Positions 44,785 through 54,954 of a DNA stretch of 64,000 bases are shown one piece after another. The DNA is from Odiellus spinosus (lineage: Eukaryota > Arthropoda > Arachnida > Opiliones > Phalangiidae): assembly GCA_963920705.1 (NCBI GenBank), contig OY987225.1:3856501-3920500 (forward strand), read 5' to 3'. Positions within the stretch are counted from its first letter, which is position 1; every line of letters starts with the position of its first letter. The notes under the pieces were generated by a model. It saw only the letters and a list, made by a program, of their open reading frames with translations, did not search any database and was not told the origin of the DNA. The position numbers were made by a program, and so were the translations under genes.

Positions 44785-45100
44785 TTAAAAGCTCTCTCGC
44801 TTACTTAAATTACTTGAATTAATTAAATTAATTTGTATAATTTGATCTGTATAATTTTTTATTCTATTTGTTATTGTAACTCTTTAAAGTTTTAACTCTT
44901 TAAAGTTATAGTGTGTAACCTTTTTAATTTTAATTTGTACTTACACGATGGTAATCTAGAGTAATTATTTAATTATTTATTTATTTATTAATTCATTTCC
45001 TTTCTTTTATGTTTTTCTTTTGCTTTAAAACGACGTTACAAATTATGTGTTAAAATTAGATCGAATAATAATATAACAGTATAGTGTTTTCAACAGTAAG
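44785..45100. other. AT-rich tail after the LINE remnant
   Basis: This is AT-rich DNA with no gene, probably the 3' untranslated part of the LINE copy at least in its first portion. It contains a doubled CTCTTTAAAGTT (44880-44905). AATATAACAGTATAGTG near 45070 is an inverted match to sequence inside the following TA microsatellite. Confidence 0.4.
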
Positions 45101-45285
45101 TTTATATATATATATAAATATATATATATATATGTGTTATATATATATATATATATATGTGTTATATATATATATATATATATGTGTTATATATATATAT
45201 ATATATATGTGTTATATATATATATATAAGTGTTATATATATATATAAAAAACATACTATACTGTTATATTACCTGTTATTACTG

Positions 45286-45326
<41 letters not shown>

Positions 45327-45376
45327 ACTACACTGTTATATTACCTACTATACTGTTATATTACCTGTTATTACTG

Positions 45377-45417
<41 letters not shown>
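45101..45417. repeat. Compound TA microsatellite / minisatellite
   Basis: Long (TA)n runs are interrupted at regular spacing by TGTGTTA (45100-45240). They are then interrupted by a longer unit containing ACATACTATACTGTTATATT and CCTGTTATTACTGTTATA, present two to three times between 45248 and 45380. The stretch could be a tail expansion of the LINE copy or an independent microsatellite. Open frames rich in Tyr and Ile across it are not genes. Confidence 0.9.
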
Positions 45418-45418
<1 letters not shown>

Positions 45419-46863
45419 CTACATTTCATTTATCTATTAATCAATTTTTTTTTTCTAAATATTTCCTGGCCCAAGATCGCCTCTCGCACCTGCCAAGAGA
45501 ACCAAACCCTTTCTCAAACAATTACCCAGAAATCAAACAAACCTATATCTAGGGGATTAGAAAGGCTGTACATTGGCTACTACGAGGGAGACTATGGGTA
45601 ACAATATCAAGAATCTTGAACAGTTGGAAGCAGCAAAAAGAGCCGTTAAAATGCACCCGTTTATATCGAAGATATTACCTTTTTTCAAGGTTGGGTTTAA
45701 TCAAGTTTAACATAGTGCACATAACTTTACGTGTAACGTTCGAAACGGACAGACAGATAGACTTACCTAGAGAATTATGTATTTTGATATTTTTCTTAAA
45801 GTGTATCTTTCTATACTGTGATTTTTTACCGAAGTTTTGAATAACCTCAGTGGTCCGAGTACGTCCATTGAAGCCCTATTGAATTTCGGGGCAAAATGTC
45901 ACTCTTATGATAATTTTAAGTTTAATAATTTTCGAATTTTTCGCCCTCCTTTGAATGGCGCCCAGGGCACGCGCCCTAGTTGGCCCACTAAATCTCTTGT
46001 TCTTCCATGGTTGAGGGTTCCTATAGTCGAATAATAAAATAAATTAACGCCCCCATCGCCGCGAGGATCGAAATTCTACAGACTGGCGATGATATAAAGC
46101 AAGGAACGAGGGGTCCGACATTATTGAATCTGCTGTAGCCTGTACATCTGAGTTCTGCTTTGAGAATGCATTGAGTTGGAACTCCGAGTTCAGCTTTGAT
46201 AGTGCAAAAAGTTCAAACATTTTGCACACCTGAGTTCGCGAGTGTCTGCCCCCTCATGAAGGAACCAACGTCGCTTATTATATAGATATCGTACCTGATC
46301 GTACATACGTTAAAATTTAATAAAAAAATGTTGGTAATCTTTTTACTTTATTTTGTTTTCGATTTATATTAGTTTGGTTAGAACACGTGGGGAAGAACTT
46401 TGGGTTATATTTTGATTTTCTCATCTTGTCAAACTCCCTATAAAAAAGGCTTCAAAGTGCTTATATAATGCAGAGTTAGGCCTGGGGCAAAGATAATTAT
46501 AATAGGAGGACCTGCCAGGAGAGAGTGTTCTCGAAAAGAGTTTTCTCTCTTCTAAAGTTCTTAGTGAGGTTTCGTGTTAACACGGGGAGGGAGTTAAGAT
46601 CGCGATTGCGAACCCTCCTTCCTTTTCCATGGGTAGAAATGATGAGAACGAAATCTGGTTTTTATTTTCAATAGGCACGTGATAACGAAGATTGAAAACT
46701 GTCTCCGATTATTCCAAACATGTGATTCAGCCGAAAATTCCGCGTTCATAATCATTTAGAATATGAAGAGTAGTACCAACAGATAATATTAGACTGACGT
46801 TTTAGTTTATTTAATAAATAGTTAAAGAGTTTCGACACGAAGGAATACTCTCGTTCCGTTAGG
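45418..46863. other. Unassigned sequence between microsatellite and I29 exon
   Basis: Nothing here is recognisable as a gene. Short open frames on both strands (for example 45616-45840 plus and 46044-46229 minus) match no family I know. A GC-richer patch with GGCGCCCAGGGCACGCGCCC lies near 45957-45977. A TATA-like CTATAAAAAAGG sits at about 46439, and a purine/pyrimidine-rich GC-richer segment follows at 46495-46640. The layout from about 46330 could be an old LTR or a promoter region, but no terminal repeat or primer site confirms either. Confidence 0.35.
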
Positions 46864-47020
46864 ATGTCGGTTTTGTTATTATGTACGGTGGTCCTTGATG
46901 TCCAGCGCTTTTCTTGGAAGCGACGACGCGATCGACTCTTTCCAAGCTTTTATCAGGGCGCACAATAAGAGATACCATCCTGCCACCGCCGAATACGTAA
47001 AGAGGAGGTATATATTTATG
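46864..47020 (+). pseudogene. First-exon fragment of a papain-family cysteine protease or I29 inhibitor (frameshifted)
   Basis: A start at 46864 opens a hydrophobic signal-peptide-like run (MSVLLLCTVVL). One base out of frame, from 46898, comes SDDAIDSFQAFIRAHNKRYH and then EYVKRRYIF. The last part fits the first half of the ERFNIN signature of cathepsin propeptides: E, three residues, R, three residues, F. The frame is followed by GTAATT at 47021, a plausible splice donor. Known members are secreted or lysosomal proteases, or stand-alone propeptide inhibitors. No further exon was recognised downstream. The one-base offset between signal peptide and propeptide means a decayed copy, a sequence error, or an unrelated upstream ATG. 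Confidence 0.5.
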
Positions 47021-47314
47021 GTAATTACCGAAATTCATTTAATATTATTTTATTATCGCTGATTTTCGGTATATTGCACCCGTACCGTTACCGTTAACCA
47101 ATCAGAATACTATAAGCATTAAGAACTTTATACGGTTTTGGAAAGGGCAATTTCTAAAAATTTGGAGACAAATGTATAATTGTCAAGAAATACAATTATT
47201 TTCTTAAATGGTCGATTTGAACATTCAAATTGTTTCAAACGCGACTTGTTTTTTAAAAATCAGTTCTTTTCGTTGGCTTCCCTCGTACCCGCGTTCAGTC
47301 ACGAGGCCAGAGTT
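47021..47314. other. Unassigned sequence downstream of the I29 exon
   Basis: No gene is recognised. CCGTACCGTTACCGTTAACC lies near 47080. If the I29 exon is real, this would be intron. Confidence 0.3.
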
Positions 47315-47760
47315 AAAGGCAAGGTGACCACTTTTCCTATATTTCCAATTTTTCCTATATTTTCACCTCCTTCCTATTTTCTCCTAAAATTTAATAGCAA
47401 TTCCTATAATCTCCTATATTTCTACTCAATATCTCTAGTTAAGGTTAAAGTTATAAATCATACTGTCAGCTGTGTCTGTATAAGATTATTTTAGCTTAAC
47501 TGTACATTTTCCAGTTAAAATTCCATACTATTTAAGCAATTGGATCATATTAATGCCATGTTTAAACTGGTGGCGAGAGTTGTGACGCAATAATATACAT
47601 GGTTCCTACTTTTCATTAATTATTTTCCTATATTATTTTCCTATTTTATCATATATTTTCCACTTATTTCTTCCTATTTTATCCTATATTTTACATAAAA
47701 TTCTTCCTATATTTTCCTATATTTCGCAAAGAAATTTCCTATATTTCCTATATAGGATTT
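47315..47760. repeat. TCCTATATTT-rich degenerate repeat region
   Basis: TTCCTATATTTTCCTAT-type words recur at both ends of this stretch (47330-47430 and 47630-47755), with a less repetitive middle. It resembles the low-complexity part of a non-autonomous element, but I found no terminal inverted repeats or target duplication, so its class is open. Confidence 0.5.
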
Positions 47761-48088
47761 TCAAATTTTCAGTAAAGGGCAAGTACCGCTACAACAGGGA
47801 AATTTTTATTACGCTGGGGACACTAATTCCTACAAAACATTCGGTTCTTTCTCTTGTAATCAACCGCAAAGATCTCGAGGAATTTGCAAATCTGCTATGA
47901 CCGTAATAAAGACGTTGTGATATTGAACTTAAACTTGGTGCTATCAAATTTCGCGTTGTATTTGAGCTTTTTAAGCATCAGGTTTACAGGCTTAGTAAAA
48001 ATAATATAACAGCTCTTAATTCTTATTTTTATCAAGAATGACAAACGTGGGAAATTAGGTGGTACTATCTCATTAATAAAGAACTTCA
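47761..48088. other. Unassigned AT-rich sequence
   Basis: I see no supported gene. A 64-codon minus-strand open frame (47895-48089) rich in Lys, Ile and Phe looks like chance composition. Confidence 0.3.
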
Positions 48089-48096
48089 ATTATAAC

Positions 48097-48335
48097 CAGG
48101 GACGGAAATAAGCACAAGTCACTGGTCATTTGTCCGATAAATTTTCCAAATGTCTCATAACTTTTTATTTTTAAGAGGGGGGTCACTGGACAAATGTCCG
48201 TTAAATAAAAAGTACTTTTCAATACAGGAAATGTAGTATTGTCCGGTATTTTGTTAAATGTCCGATAACTTTTGAATTTTAAAGGGGGTTACTGGACATT
48301 TGTCCAATAAGAAAAATTTCTTATTTCCGTCCCTG
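48097..48335. mobile_element. hAT-type MITE with perfect 8-bp target duplication
   Basis: A 239-bp element begins CAGGGACGGAAATAAG and ends with the exact inverse, CTTATTTCCGTCCCTG. It is flanked on both sides by ATTATAAC (48089-48096 and 48336-48343), an 8-bp target-site duplication. CAGGG-type ends with 8-bp duplications are the hallmark of the hAT superfamily. The inside has no transposase and carries repeated words of the type CACTGGACAAATGTCCG in both orientations, like subterminal transposase-binding repeats. The perfect duplication suggests a fairly recent insertion. Confidence 0.9.
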
Positions 48336-48343
48336 ATTATAAC

Positions 48344-49025
48344 AGCTACCCCTGACAACGAACTGATGATACTACAGTTTCGACTCCTACACCTCATTTA
48401 GCAGACGAAACTCCTAAAGTTTATATTGTAATAGAATTTGGGCTTTTGTTGAGACCACAGTTGATTCTCGTGCATTTTGGTAAGTGAGAAGGTAACTTTC
48501 GCTCGGTTTCTTTCGTAAAAGTACTTAATCCAGAAAGTCATACCTTTCGTATGAATTTATCGTATAATTAAGTTCAAGAAATAAACTACCGTCATATATC
48601 GGGAAAAAATTTGTACTTATATATTTTTGAAATTTTATTTTTGAAGTTTATTTCGGACGCGTCAATCCGAAGGTATCAAATTTCGAATATGCCGTTTTAT
48701 TAGTGTGATAATACTAAAAAATATAATCCAGACATTAGAAAAAAAATGGTGACAACCTCACTTGAAAAAGTTAAAATAGGTTCGTTTTTATCTGTAGGCG
48801 TCTAAGCGATGCTAAATTAATAACCGCTGTAGAACAGGTTATGGTTATACACTAATTTAAAAAGTCATGTTCATGGAAGCGAATAAATTGACGGTGAAAA
48901 TGGCCAATTTGAGATATTTTCCTAATTTGCGCCGCTACTATGATTTTAAATGTAAACAAAAATGACTTTAGGTTTTAAAACTCAATTTAGTTTGTGGTAC
49001 TATACTTCTATACTTAACCATAGAC
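48344..49025. other. Unassigned sequence
   Basis: This is AT-rich sequence with no open frame of note and no repeat structure I could identify. Confidence 0.3.
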
Positions 49026-49184
49026 CTTGCGCTAGAAAAAGGGGTAGGCAAACCGCTGAATCAGACGTGCAAAGGGGGATGAAACGTCGTAGTCTCTGCG
49101 CATGAGCTCATGCGCAGAATCGGCCACTTATCATCCCCCTTTGCAGGTCTGATTTAGTGGGTTACCTCGTTCTTCTAGCGTAAG
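49026..49184. mobile_element. Short foldback element with central palindrome
   Basis: The two ends are imperfect inverted repeats of about 55 bp (49026-49082 and 49131-49184). They share CTTRCGCTAGAA at the outside and TGCAAAGGGGGATGA inside. The loop contains a perfect 24-bp palindrome at 49095-49118 whose half is TCTGCGCATGAG. No coding capacity. I could not settle a target duplication, so the superfamily is unknown. Confidence 0.75.
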
Positions 49185-50087
49185 ATATGTATTTTATCGC
49201 TTTATATGGTTTCTGGTTAGACACAAACATTGGGAGCATAAATTAACAATACCAAAACCAAATAATTATTATCGTTTATTCGTTTTCTTAACTCTGCCGA
49301 ACTTGAAGGTCTTTGTCTAAAATGTCCTTTTAACCAGCTAGGGCCTTTTTAATTTGAAATTCCGCATAGTCTAACCTTTGAGTAAGTGATTCAAGGCTAA
49401 TTTTCACCAAGCCGTGTTTGCAGCAAAAAGCGACGTGACGACTTGTTTTCGAGGCCCAAGTTAAGTTCTTAGTTAAAACCGAAGTTTTTTTTTAAGATAT
49501 TTCACTTAACCTCACAGCAAATGATTATTTTACTATTTCTTATCGTCTAAAAAGCAAAAAAGATTTACAAACAAATATTAAACTTGAAATATATACAAAA
49601 CCACAGGTAAATCATGCTTCAAGCGTAGAACAAGGCATATTATGATTGGTATGCGGTTCTGAAAGTTTTGTCGTCAGGGCTTTCACCCGGGGAGAAAGAA
49701 AAAATTCAAAAACTATAGATGGTCGAGATACGGAATTTGAAATTACCCCCTCTAGCGGTTGAGATTGGAAGTATGTCGGCGGTGCTAATATTGCACTGAA
49801 CTTTCTAGACGATTACGGGGGTGAGAATGTATCGACGGAAAACAACTCTCGCCTCTCTCTCGCAAAACAAAGGAGCGTGTCTCGCCCGGCCGTCGCAATT
49901 TCAACTTTGATTTACTCTGGAAAGAATATACTGGACCTGGCCACCTTTCTGTACAAATTTCGGAATACTTCGGGTAAAACCATGGACTGAGAAAATCGAA
50001 CTCACTTCATCGTCACCCACAGTATGTAGTCTTATAAACTTGAAGGATGATATACTTGTGATAAAACTTAACCGTAATATAAGCTTA
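49185..50087. other. Unassigned sequence
   Basis: No gene or repeat is recognised. The stretch 49690-49990 is GC-richer than its surroundings, with CCCCCTCTAGCGGTTGAG at 49745, and could be an old exon or element, but no frame gives a known protein. Confidence 0.3.
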
Positions 50088-50395
50088 GCTAGATCAAGAA
50101 GGATCAGATAAGGAGAGGAAAAGTGGGGACGGCGCGGTTCCTACTGCGTCGACCTAAACTCCCACTCTGGGAGAACGGGGGTAGAGACGTTTCGTGGTAA
50201 ATTGTTGTCACGTGGGTAAAACGGATCCTTTATCAGCTTCATAGTAGTCGACGACGCTAGTGACCACCTGACAACAGTTTACCTCGAGAATTTCCTATCC
50301 CCCCCCTTTACAGCCGAGTGGGAGGTTGGCTCTTCTCTATCTAACTCAACGCAGCCCCACTTTTCCTCTCCTTGTCTGATCCTTCTTGGCTAGAT
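50088..50395. mobile_element. MITE-like inverted-repeat element
   Basis: The ends are about 40-bp inverted repeats sharing CAAGAAGGATCAGA and AAGGAGAGGAAAAGTGGGG. Weaker inverted similarity continues inward around CTCCCACTC. The roughly 310-bp unit codes for nothing. The outer boundary at CTAG is approximate, because CTAG is itself palindromic and could be either target site or element end. Confidence 0.8.
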
Positions 50396-50930
50396 TCATG
50401 TAAATCCTGAATATATTCGCATTGATGAGTAAAGGCCGTCGTTAAAGCTAGATCTCTAGCTTTCGATTGGTCTCTGACCCTTATATGCGAAGAAATTTAG
50501 GATCTCTAAGAATCCCGCTAAGCCTATTTTCCGGGTAAATTTTTAATTTATTTCTAGTATAATATTTGTTTGTAAAATTTTTTCTGGTGTATTAGGCCTT
50601 TTTGAACAATAAGGAATGGATAAAAATGTACTGTTGTTGGTTGCATTTTTCCTTTAAGTAGTTCTTGCGGCTACCATAGCATGAACTCTATAGCGACTCA
50701 AAACAGTTTTGCCTAACTAACATCTTCAAAATTCCCGTAATCATATCTTTCAAAATAAATAAAAGCGATTAAAGCATTAGCAGAAATCTTTTTTTAAACC
50801 TCTCTACTGAGGTGAAATTCTTAAATGTATAGTTTAGTAATTGAAATAAACTTTCTTTCGGGAATCTTCAGGAGGATTGATACATGATGTTAAATTAAAA
50901 GGTCGTAAATGAGCAAAAACCTTCATTTAT
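50396..50930. other. Unassigned sequence
   Basis: AT-rich sequence with no gene or clear repeat. Confidence 0.3.
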
Positions 50931-51698
50931 ACAAAAACTGCATTTATACCCAACGATGGAGGACCAAAGCCGTAAAGGTACAGAAATTAAAAAATTCAAA
51001 ACCGTGAAGGGTCAGAAATTAAAAATTAACGGTTAAAGAAATAAGTAAGCCGGTAAGCCACATTCTAAGAAATTAGGAAGTTAGATATTAATATGAATAA
51101 AAATTATACAAAAAAAAAAAAAAAGGACGTATAAATTCGGCCTATGGAAAGTTTTAATTATGTAGTCATTCTATAGGGAGACAGCGCGAATAGCCAAGGG
51201 TCAAAAGAAAGCCTGACGTCATGGAACCCTCTTATTGGGGGAGCGTTTGTAATGGCTATTGCTGAAACTCCATCACTAAGGGGGATGACATCGAGGTGAG
51301 AGATAGAAACCTCCGACGTATCAATTCTCCCTTGCTGACTCACTATAGTAGAATACAGCCTTGGACCAGTTATTTTTTTACGCCACCCCTATATATGTAA
51401 ATAGTTTCCTTCTTCAAGGGTAAAATTCTATTATAAAAACTTTCCATAGGACGGGTTTATACGTCTTTTTTTTTGTATCATTTTTATTCATTAAAAAGTA
51501 TACATTTCTTAGACTGTGGCTTTCTTATTACTTTAACCGTTAATTTTTAATTTCTGAACGTTCACGGTTTTGAATTTTTAATTTCTGTACCTTTACGATT
51601 TTGAATTTTTAATTTCTGACCATTCATGGTTGTGAATTTTTAATTTCTGTACCTTTGCAGCTTTGGTCGACCATCTTTGGGTAAAAATGCACTTTTTA
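50931..51698. mobile_element. Foldback element with minisatellite-bearing arms
   Basis: Two long inverted arms (about 50931-51150 and 51436-51698) share, from outside in, TGCATTTWTACCCAA, GACCAAAGC, repeated AGAAATTAAAAATT units, ATTAACGGTTAAAG, GAATAAAAAT and CTATGGAAAGTTTT. A unit of about 31 bp (GGTACAGAAATTAAAAATTC plus a variable tail) occurs twice in the left arm and four times in the right. Arms built of tandem repeats that change in number are typical of Foldback-type elements. The roughly 285-bp middle includes a 61-codon minus-strand open frame (51158-51343) of unknown meaning. Confidence 0.85.
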
Positions 51699-52469
51699 AA
51701 TTAAATCAGAATTAGGGTGCATTAACTCGGTTGGCACAGGAGGAGAATCTAGAAAAATCTTTAGTTCTTCAGCTTCAAAATAGTCAAATACCCGAGATTA
51801 TTTACCCTTCATAAAAATTGTTCAAATATTCAACTAACACTTAACTTATTTTCCGTCTTGTATTAAAACCATTCGTAGAAAGCTTAGCATTCGCTTATCT
51901 TTTTTAAACAATAGCATAGCACATGTGTATTTTCCTTGCTTTGAACAGACAAACCAATGTTCCTTTATAGCACTTGGTGGACACGTTTTTTCGTAAATTT
52001 GTAGCCATTTGTAGCCATTTGTCACAATAGAATATAATAGAATAGAAAATATTTCACACTTTCGTCGCTTTGTAGTGTGTTGTTTCGGCACCCAGTATAA
52101 AAACAGTACTTTTTCCTTCCCATCCTCTCTAAATACTCAACCGACAGGCAGGCAAAGGCTCATAAGCCTGGCCAGGAGCTTCTGAAATAAGGATATTTAT
52201 TTTTGGGATAAAAAAATATAATTATAGTTAATTTTATTAAAACTATTATGTTTATTACTTTAAAACTGTACATTATTAAAATATATTCACCAGAGAAACT
52301 AATTCTTGACGCTGTACTTCTTCGTTGGCATTAGAACTATTTTTCGGCCTATAAGGGGGGGGTCGGGAAATATTCCGGCTTCAGGGGGAGATAAGTAGTT
52401 CTCCATATTTCAGGTTCTATACTCAAAGTCGAGTAGCGCCCTTTTTACTTTCTATCCCCTTTTGATAAC
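51699..52469. other. Unassigned sequence
   Basis: No gene can be supported. An 81-codon minus-strand open frame (51846-52091) beginning MPKQHTTKRRK has no recognisable domain. TTTGTAGCCA is doubled near 51999-52020. Confidence 0.3.
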
Positions 52470-52522
52470 ACACCCGAAAGACTTCCCCAAGACCTCTTAA
52501 GACTAACTTTTTTTGGTAAGGG
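52470..52522. mobile_element. One-ended fragment of the CCCTTACC MITE
   Basis: This short stretch matches one end of the element at 57373-57564 in inverted sense: CCCGAAAGACTTCCCCAAGA, then CTTAAGACTAAC, a T-run and the end GGTAAGGG. The other end is absent, so the copy is truncated. Confidence 0.65.
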
Positions 52523-52563
52523 TGTCTAATTCAGCAGTTGCTCTTTTTTTTCTGATGGCACAG

Positions 52564-52740
52564 AGAAATAGAGATCGTAATCATGGATCTCGTATTGTGG
52601 ATGTTTACTATTACACCCCAGGTTCCATAGTAGGGAAACTACTCTCATTTAGAGATATTGAAAAATGCCTGTCCCTACACCCTGTTCAAGCTAAATCACT
52701 GACAAGTAAAAACTTTTCTATAACCCTTAAACCAATTGCA
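52564..52740 (+). pseudogene. MBD-like (methyl-CpG-binding domain) exon fragment, apparently degenerate
   Basis: After a T-rich tract ending in CAG (a plausible splice acceptor at 52561-52563), the frame gives RIVDVYYYTP, then GKLLSFRDIEKCL, then LTSKNFSITLKPI. The order DVYYY-P, a K-rich turn, a helix of the IEKYL type and an NFSF-like strand is that of an MBD domain. MBD proteins read methylated CpG in chromatin. The second arginine finger expected in the KxRS turn is replaced by leucine (KLLS), and there is an irregular insertion before it. The copy is therefore either diverged in function or dead. The open frame runs on to 52842 without a clear donor site. Confidence 0.5.
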
Positions 52741-53417
52741 TATCTTCCTCTGGAGATCTTCCATAAATTGTTGACTACTTATTTACTACCCTTGCATAAT
52801 TGCTATTATGGTTTAATTTCCTTTAATTTCTCTTTTCTTTAAATGCAATGTGTTAGTTCCGATACAAAAATTCGGCACAGTAAAATTTCAATTACATGGG
52901 TAACTACGTCAGTTATGCCTCTGACGATTAGTCCTAAGTTACTTGAGGGCATTAAACCATTACCTCCAAAAAACTTGAAAACTACTTTCAGAAAATAGGT
53001 GACCTCCAATCCCTTATTGAATTCTTGTATATATGAATCAGTTGTTACTCCTTTTGGGGTCTGCCCGGATAATCTCTCTATATGGTGAAATGGACAGTAT
53101 CTGTCTGATGGTTGGCATTCCAACGCAAGAGCGTTAGAGGCGCATCTCTTAGAGAACACACTTAATCAAGCTCTTGCTTATCGCAATGTTAGCAGGTTGC
53201 CGGGGTTTTTGGGTTAGATTATATCAAGGTCATTGAATCTTGTCCTAAAGATATACAGCATTCAGCATTTCACAAACAGATCATTTTGGTAATCCTCATT
53301 TTAACTTATAGGGGGGGGCTCGTTTTAACTTATAGGGGAAGTTAGTACTTGCCCATGAATTGCTGGCTAAATTTAGTATTTTCCCCTTACTCGCAGAATC
53401 AAACTCCCCAATACTCA
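52741..53417. other. Unassigned sequence, possibly downstream of the MBD-like gene
   Basis: Both strands have moderate open frames (including a 106-codon minus-strand one at 52839-53159), none with a known motif. TTTTAACTTATAGGGG occurs twice at 53299-53337. No gene called. Confidence 0.3.
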
Positions 53418-53424
53418 TTACACC

Positions 53425-53735
53425 CATGGATTAATCAACCTCACAGGGATAATTCACTCTGGTACAATTTTCTATACTAGTAGTTGAAGATGATTGTTTC
53501 AAACATGGCTGTAAGAAATTTTCTCCGGCCTCTCAATTTTACCCCCTTACCGATACAAATCCGGAAGTAATCCATGAGAGCATCATCTGCTTTAGAGTTT
53601 TTTCCCCTTCAATATTTCACCGCGTGTATCGGTACCTAGAAACTTCCAGTGTAGAGACAGTTTTTGTCACCATGGTGCGATTCGAACAATCATTTTACTA
53701 AAGTGAATTATCCCTGTGAGGTTGATTAATCCATG
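53425..53735. mobile_element. CATGG-ended DNA transposon A, non-autonomous
   Basis: A 311-bp element has perfect terminal inverted repeats of about 34 bp, starting CATGGATTAATCAACCTCAC. The flanks are TTACACC on the left (53418-53424) and TTACACA on the right (53736-53742), a 7-bp duplication with one mismatch. It has no transposase. It is clearly related in its ends to the neighbour at 53781. A P-element-like origin (CATG-type ends, 7-8 bp duplications) is possible but unproven. Confidence 0.85.
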
Positions 53736-53780
53736 TTACACATATATCTGGGGTACGATCTTACTCAAGATGCATCAACC

Positions 53781-54521
53781 CATGGATTAAATAAACTTAC
53801 AGGGATAAATCACACTCGTAGACTTTACATTAGAAAAAGAGGGCTGCCGGATTTGATGCCGATTTTTTATTTGGCGACTCAAATCCGGAAATAGATTTAT
53901 AGAAATTTCGCCATCTCGCGGTGACTTCAGGAATTTTAATGTAAAAAATGACGTCTAATACCATGGACGCGTTGAACGGTTGAAGATTTGTTAAATTTGT
54001 TAATGTTGATCAACACGATTAGAAAGTGTAAGTAACTTGCTTAAGTTGTTTTTAAGTAAGTTAATATGCAATTCAATAATTGATATTCGAATTTCTTCAT
54101 CATCTTTAAAATTACACAGCAAAAAGCATTATGAAATGAATATAAGCCTTGGGTTTAAAATTTAGAATTCTTTAAATACCTGTTAAAAAATCTCTTTCCA
54201 AACTTTCCTTTTAGGGAACGGGGCACGGTATACATAAAAGGTCGTAGGGGCGCGCCGAAAACATTTCATTTACTTTTAAATACCTTTCAAATCATTAAAA
54301 CCTTTTAAACCATGTATAAACATTAATTAACCTCGCGAAGTTATGATAATGCAATATCCATGTGGCTAGTAAACTAGCAGACGACACCAAAAAATTTGAC
54401 CCCGAGACGTGAAGCGCAAAATTTTGGAGAGTTCCGGTTGTATAAATTTCGGCCGCGAGGGTGCGGCTTAAACAAACATTTTACCCCTCTGATTTATCCC
54501 TGTAAGTTTATTTAATCCATG
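53781..54521. mobile_element. CATGG-ended DNA transposon B, non-autonomous
   Basis: A 741-bp element has inverted ends of about 32 bp beginning CATGGATTAAATAAACTTAC. It is flanked by a perfect 7-bp duplication ATCAACC (53774-53780 and 54522-54528). Its ends are a variant of those of element A, 45 bp to the left. The interior is mostly AT-rich with no long frame. A CTCF-like GCCATCTCGCGGTGA lies near 53910. Superfamily undecided. Confidence 0.9.
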
Positions 54522-54528
54522 ATCAACC

Positions 54529-54950
54529 TCTATTATTTATTAGGTCTTGCGAAACTTGTCAAAGATTTATGGAATTCCCATGTCTGATATGGCCCAGACA
54601 ATTCGAGCACAAATCTATGAAATCCTTAGCAATAATTTTTTTTTTTTTTTCAGTAAACCATTTCAGTATAATTCACACATACATTGGGAACTAGGTAATA
54701 CAAGGGAAGGGAAATGGAAAGGACAAACAATTCAGTTCTGATCTCCATTTCATTTTTGACATTGAAGTATGTAAAGGTAGCGGACAAGTGTTTTTGAAAT
54801 ATCAAAGACCTTCTTTGTGACTCCTGGTACACTCATTCTATTTCAGTTAAATGCAAAATAGACATATTGCACTTTGCAGAAATCACAAAAGTTGCAACCC
54901 TATTTTTGTTTTACTCACTGATTTTTTTTCTCTGGCAGTGGTTATAATAC
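54529..54950. other. Unassigned sequence between DNA elements
   Basis: It contains a 64-codon plus-strand open frame at 54547-54741 whose first half (SKIYGIPMSDMAQTIRAQIY) looks protein-like but matches nothing I know, then a T-run ending in CAG. A second T-rich tract ending TCTGGCAG lies at 54922-54938. These could be splice acceptors of a host gene, but no exon chain can be built. Confidence 0.3.
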
Positions 54951-54954
54951 TTAA

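Noticed and set aside
45230-45601. 123-codon plus-strand ORF rich in Tyr and Ile
   Set aside because: It is a translation of the TA microsatellite.
46330-46640. Possible solo LTR with TATA box at about 46439
   Set aside because: No matching second LTR, no TG...CA ends with a target duplication and no primer site could be shown.
51158-51343. 61-codon ORF in the middle of the foldback element
   Set aside because: No start context, motif or conservation can be shown; kept only as a note under the element.
51846-52091. 81-codon minus-strand ORF beginning MPKQHTTKRRK
   Set aside because: It looks mildly protein-like but no domain could be recognised; not enough to call a gene.
52839-53159. 106-codon minus-strand ORF
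   Set aside because: No motif, and it overlaps the end of the MBD-like frame on the other strand.
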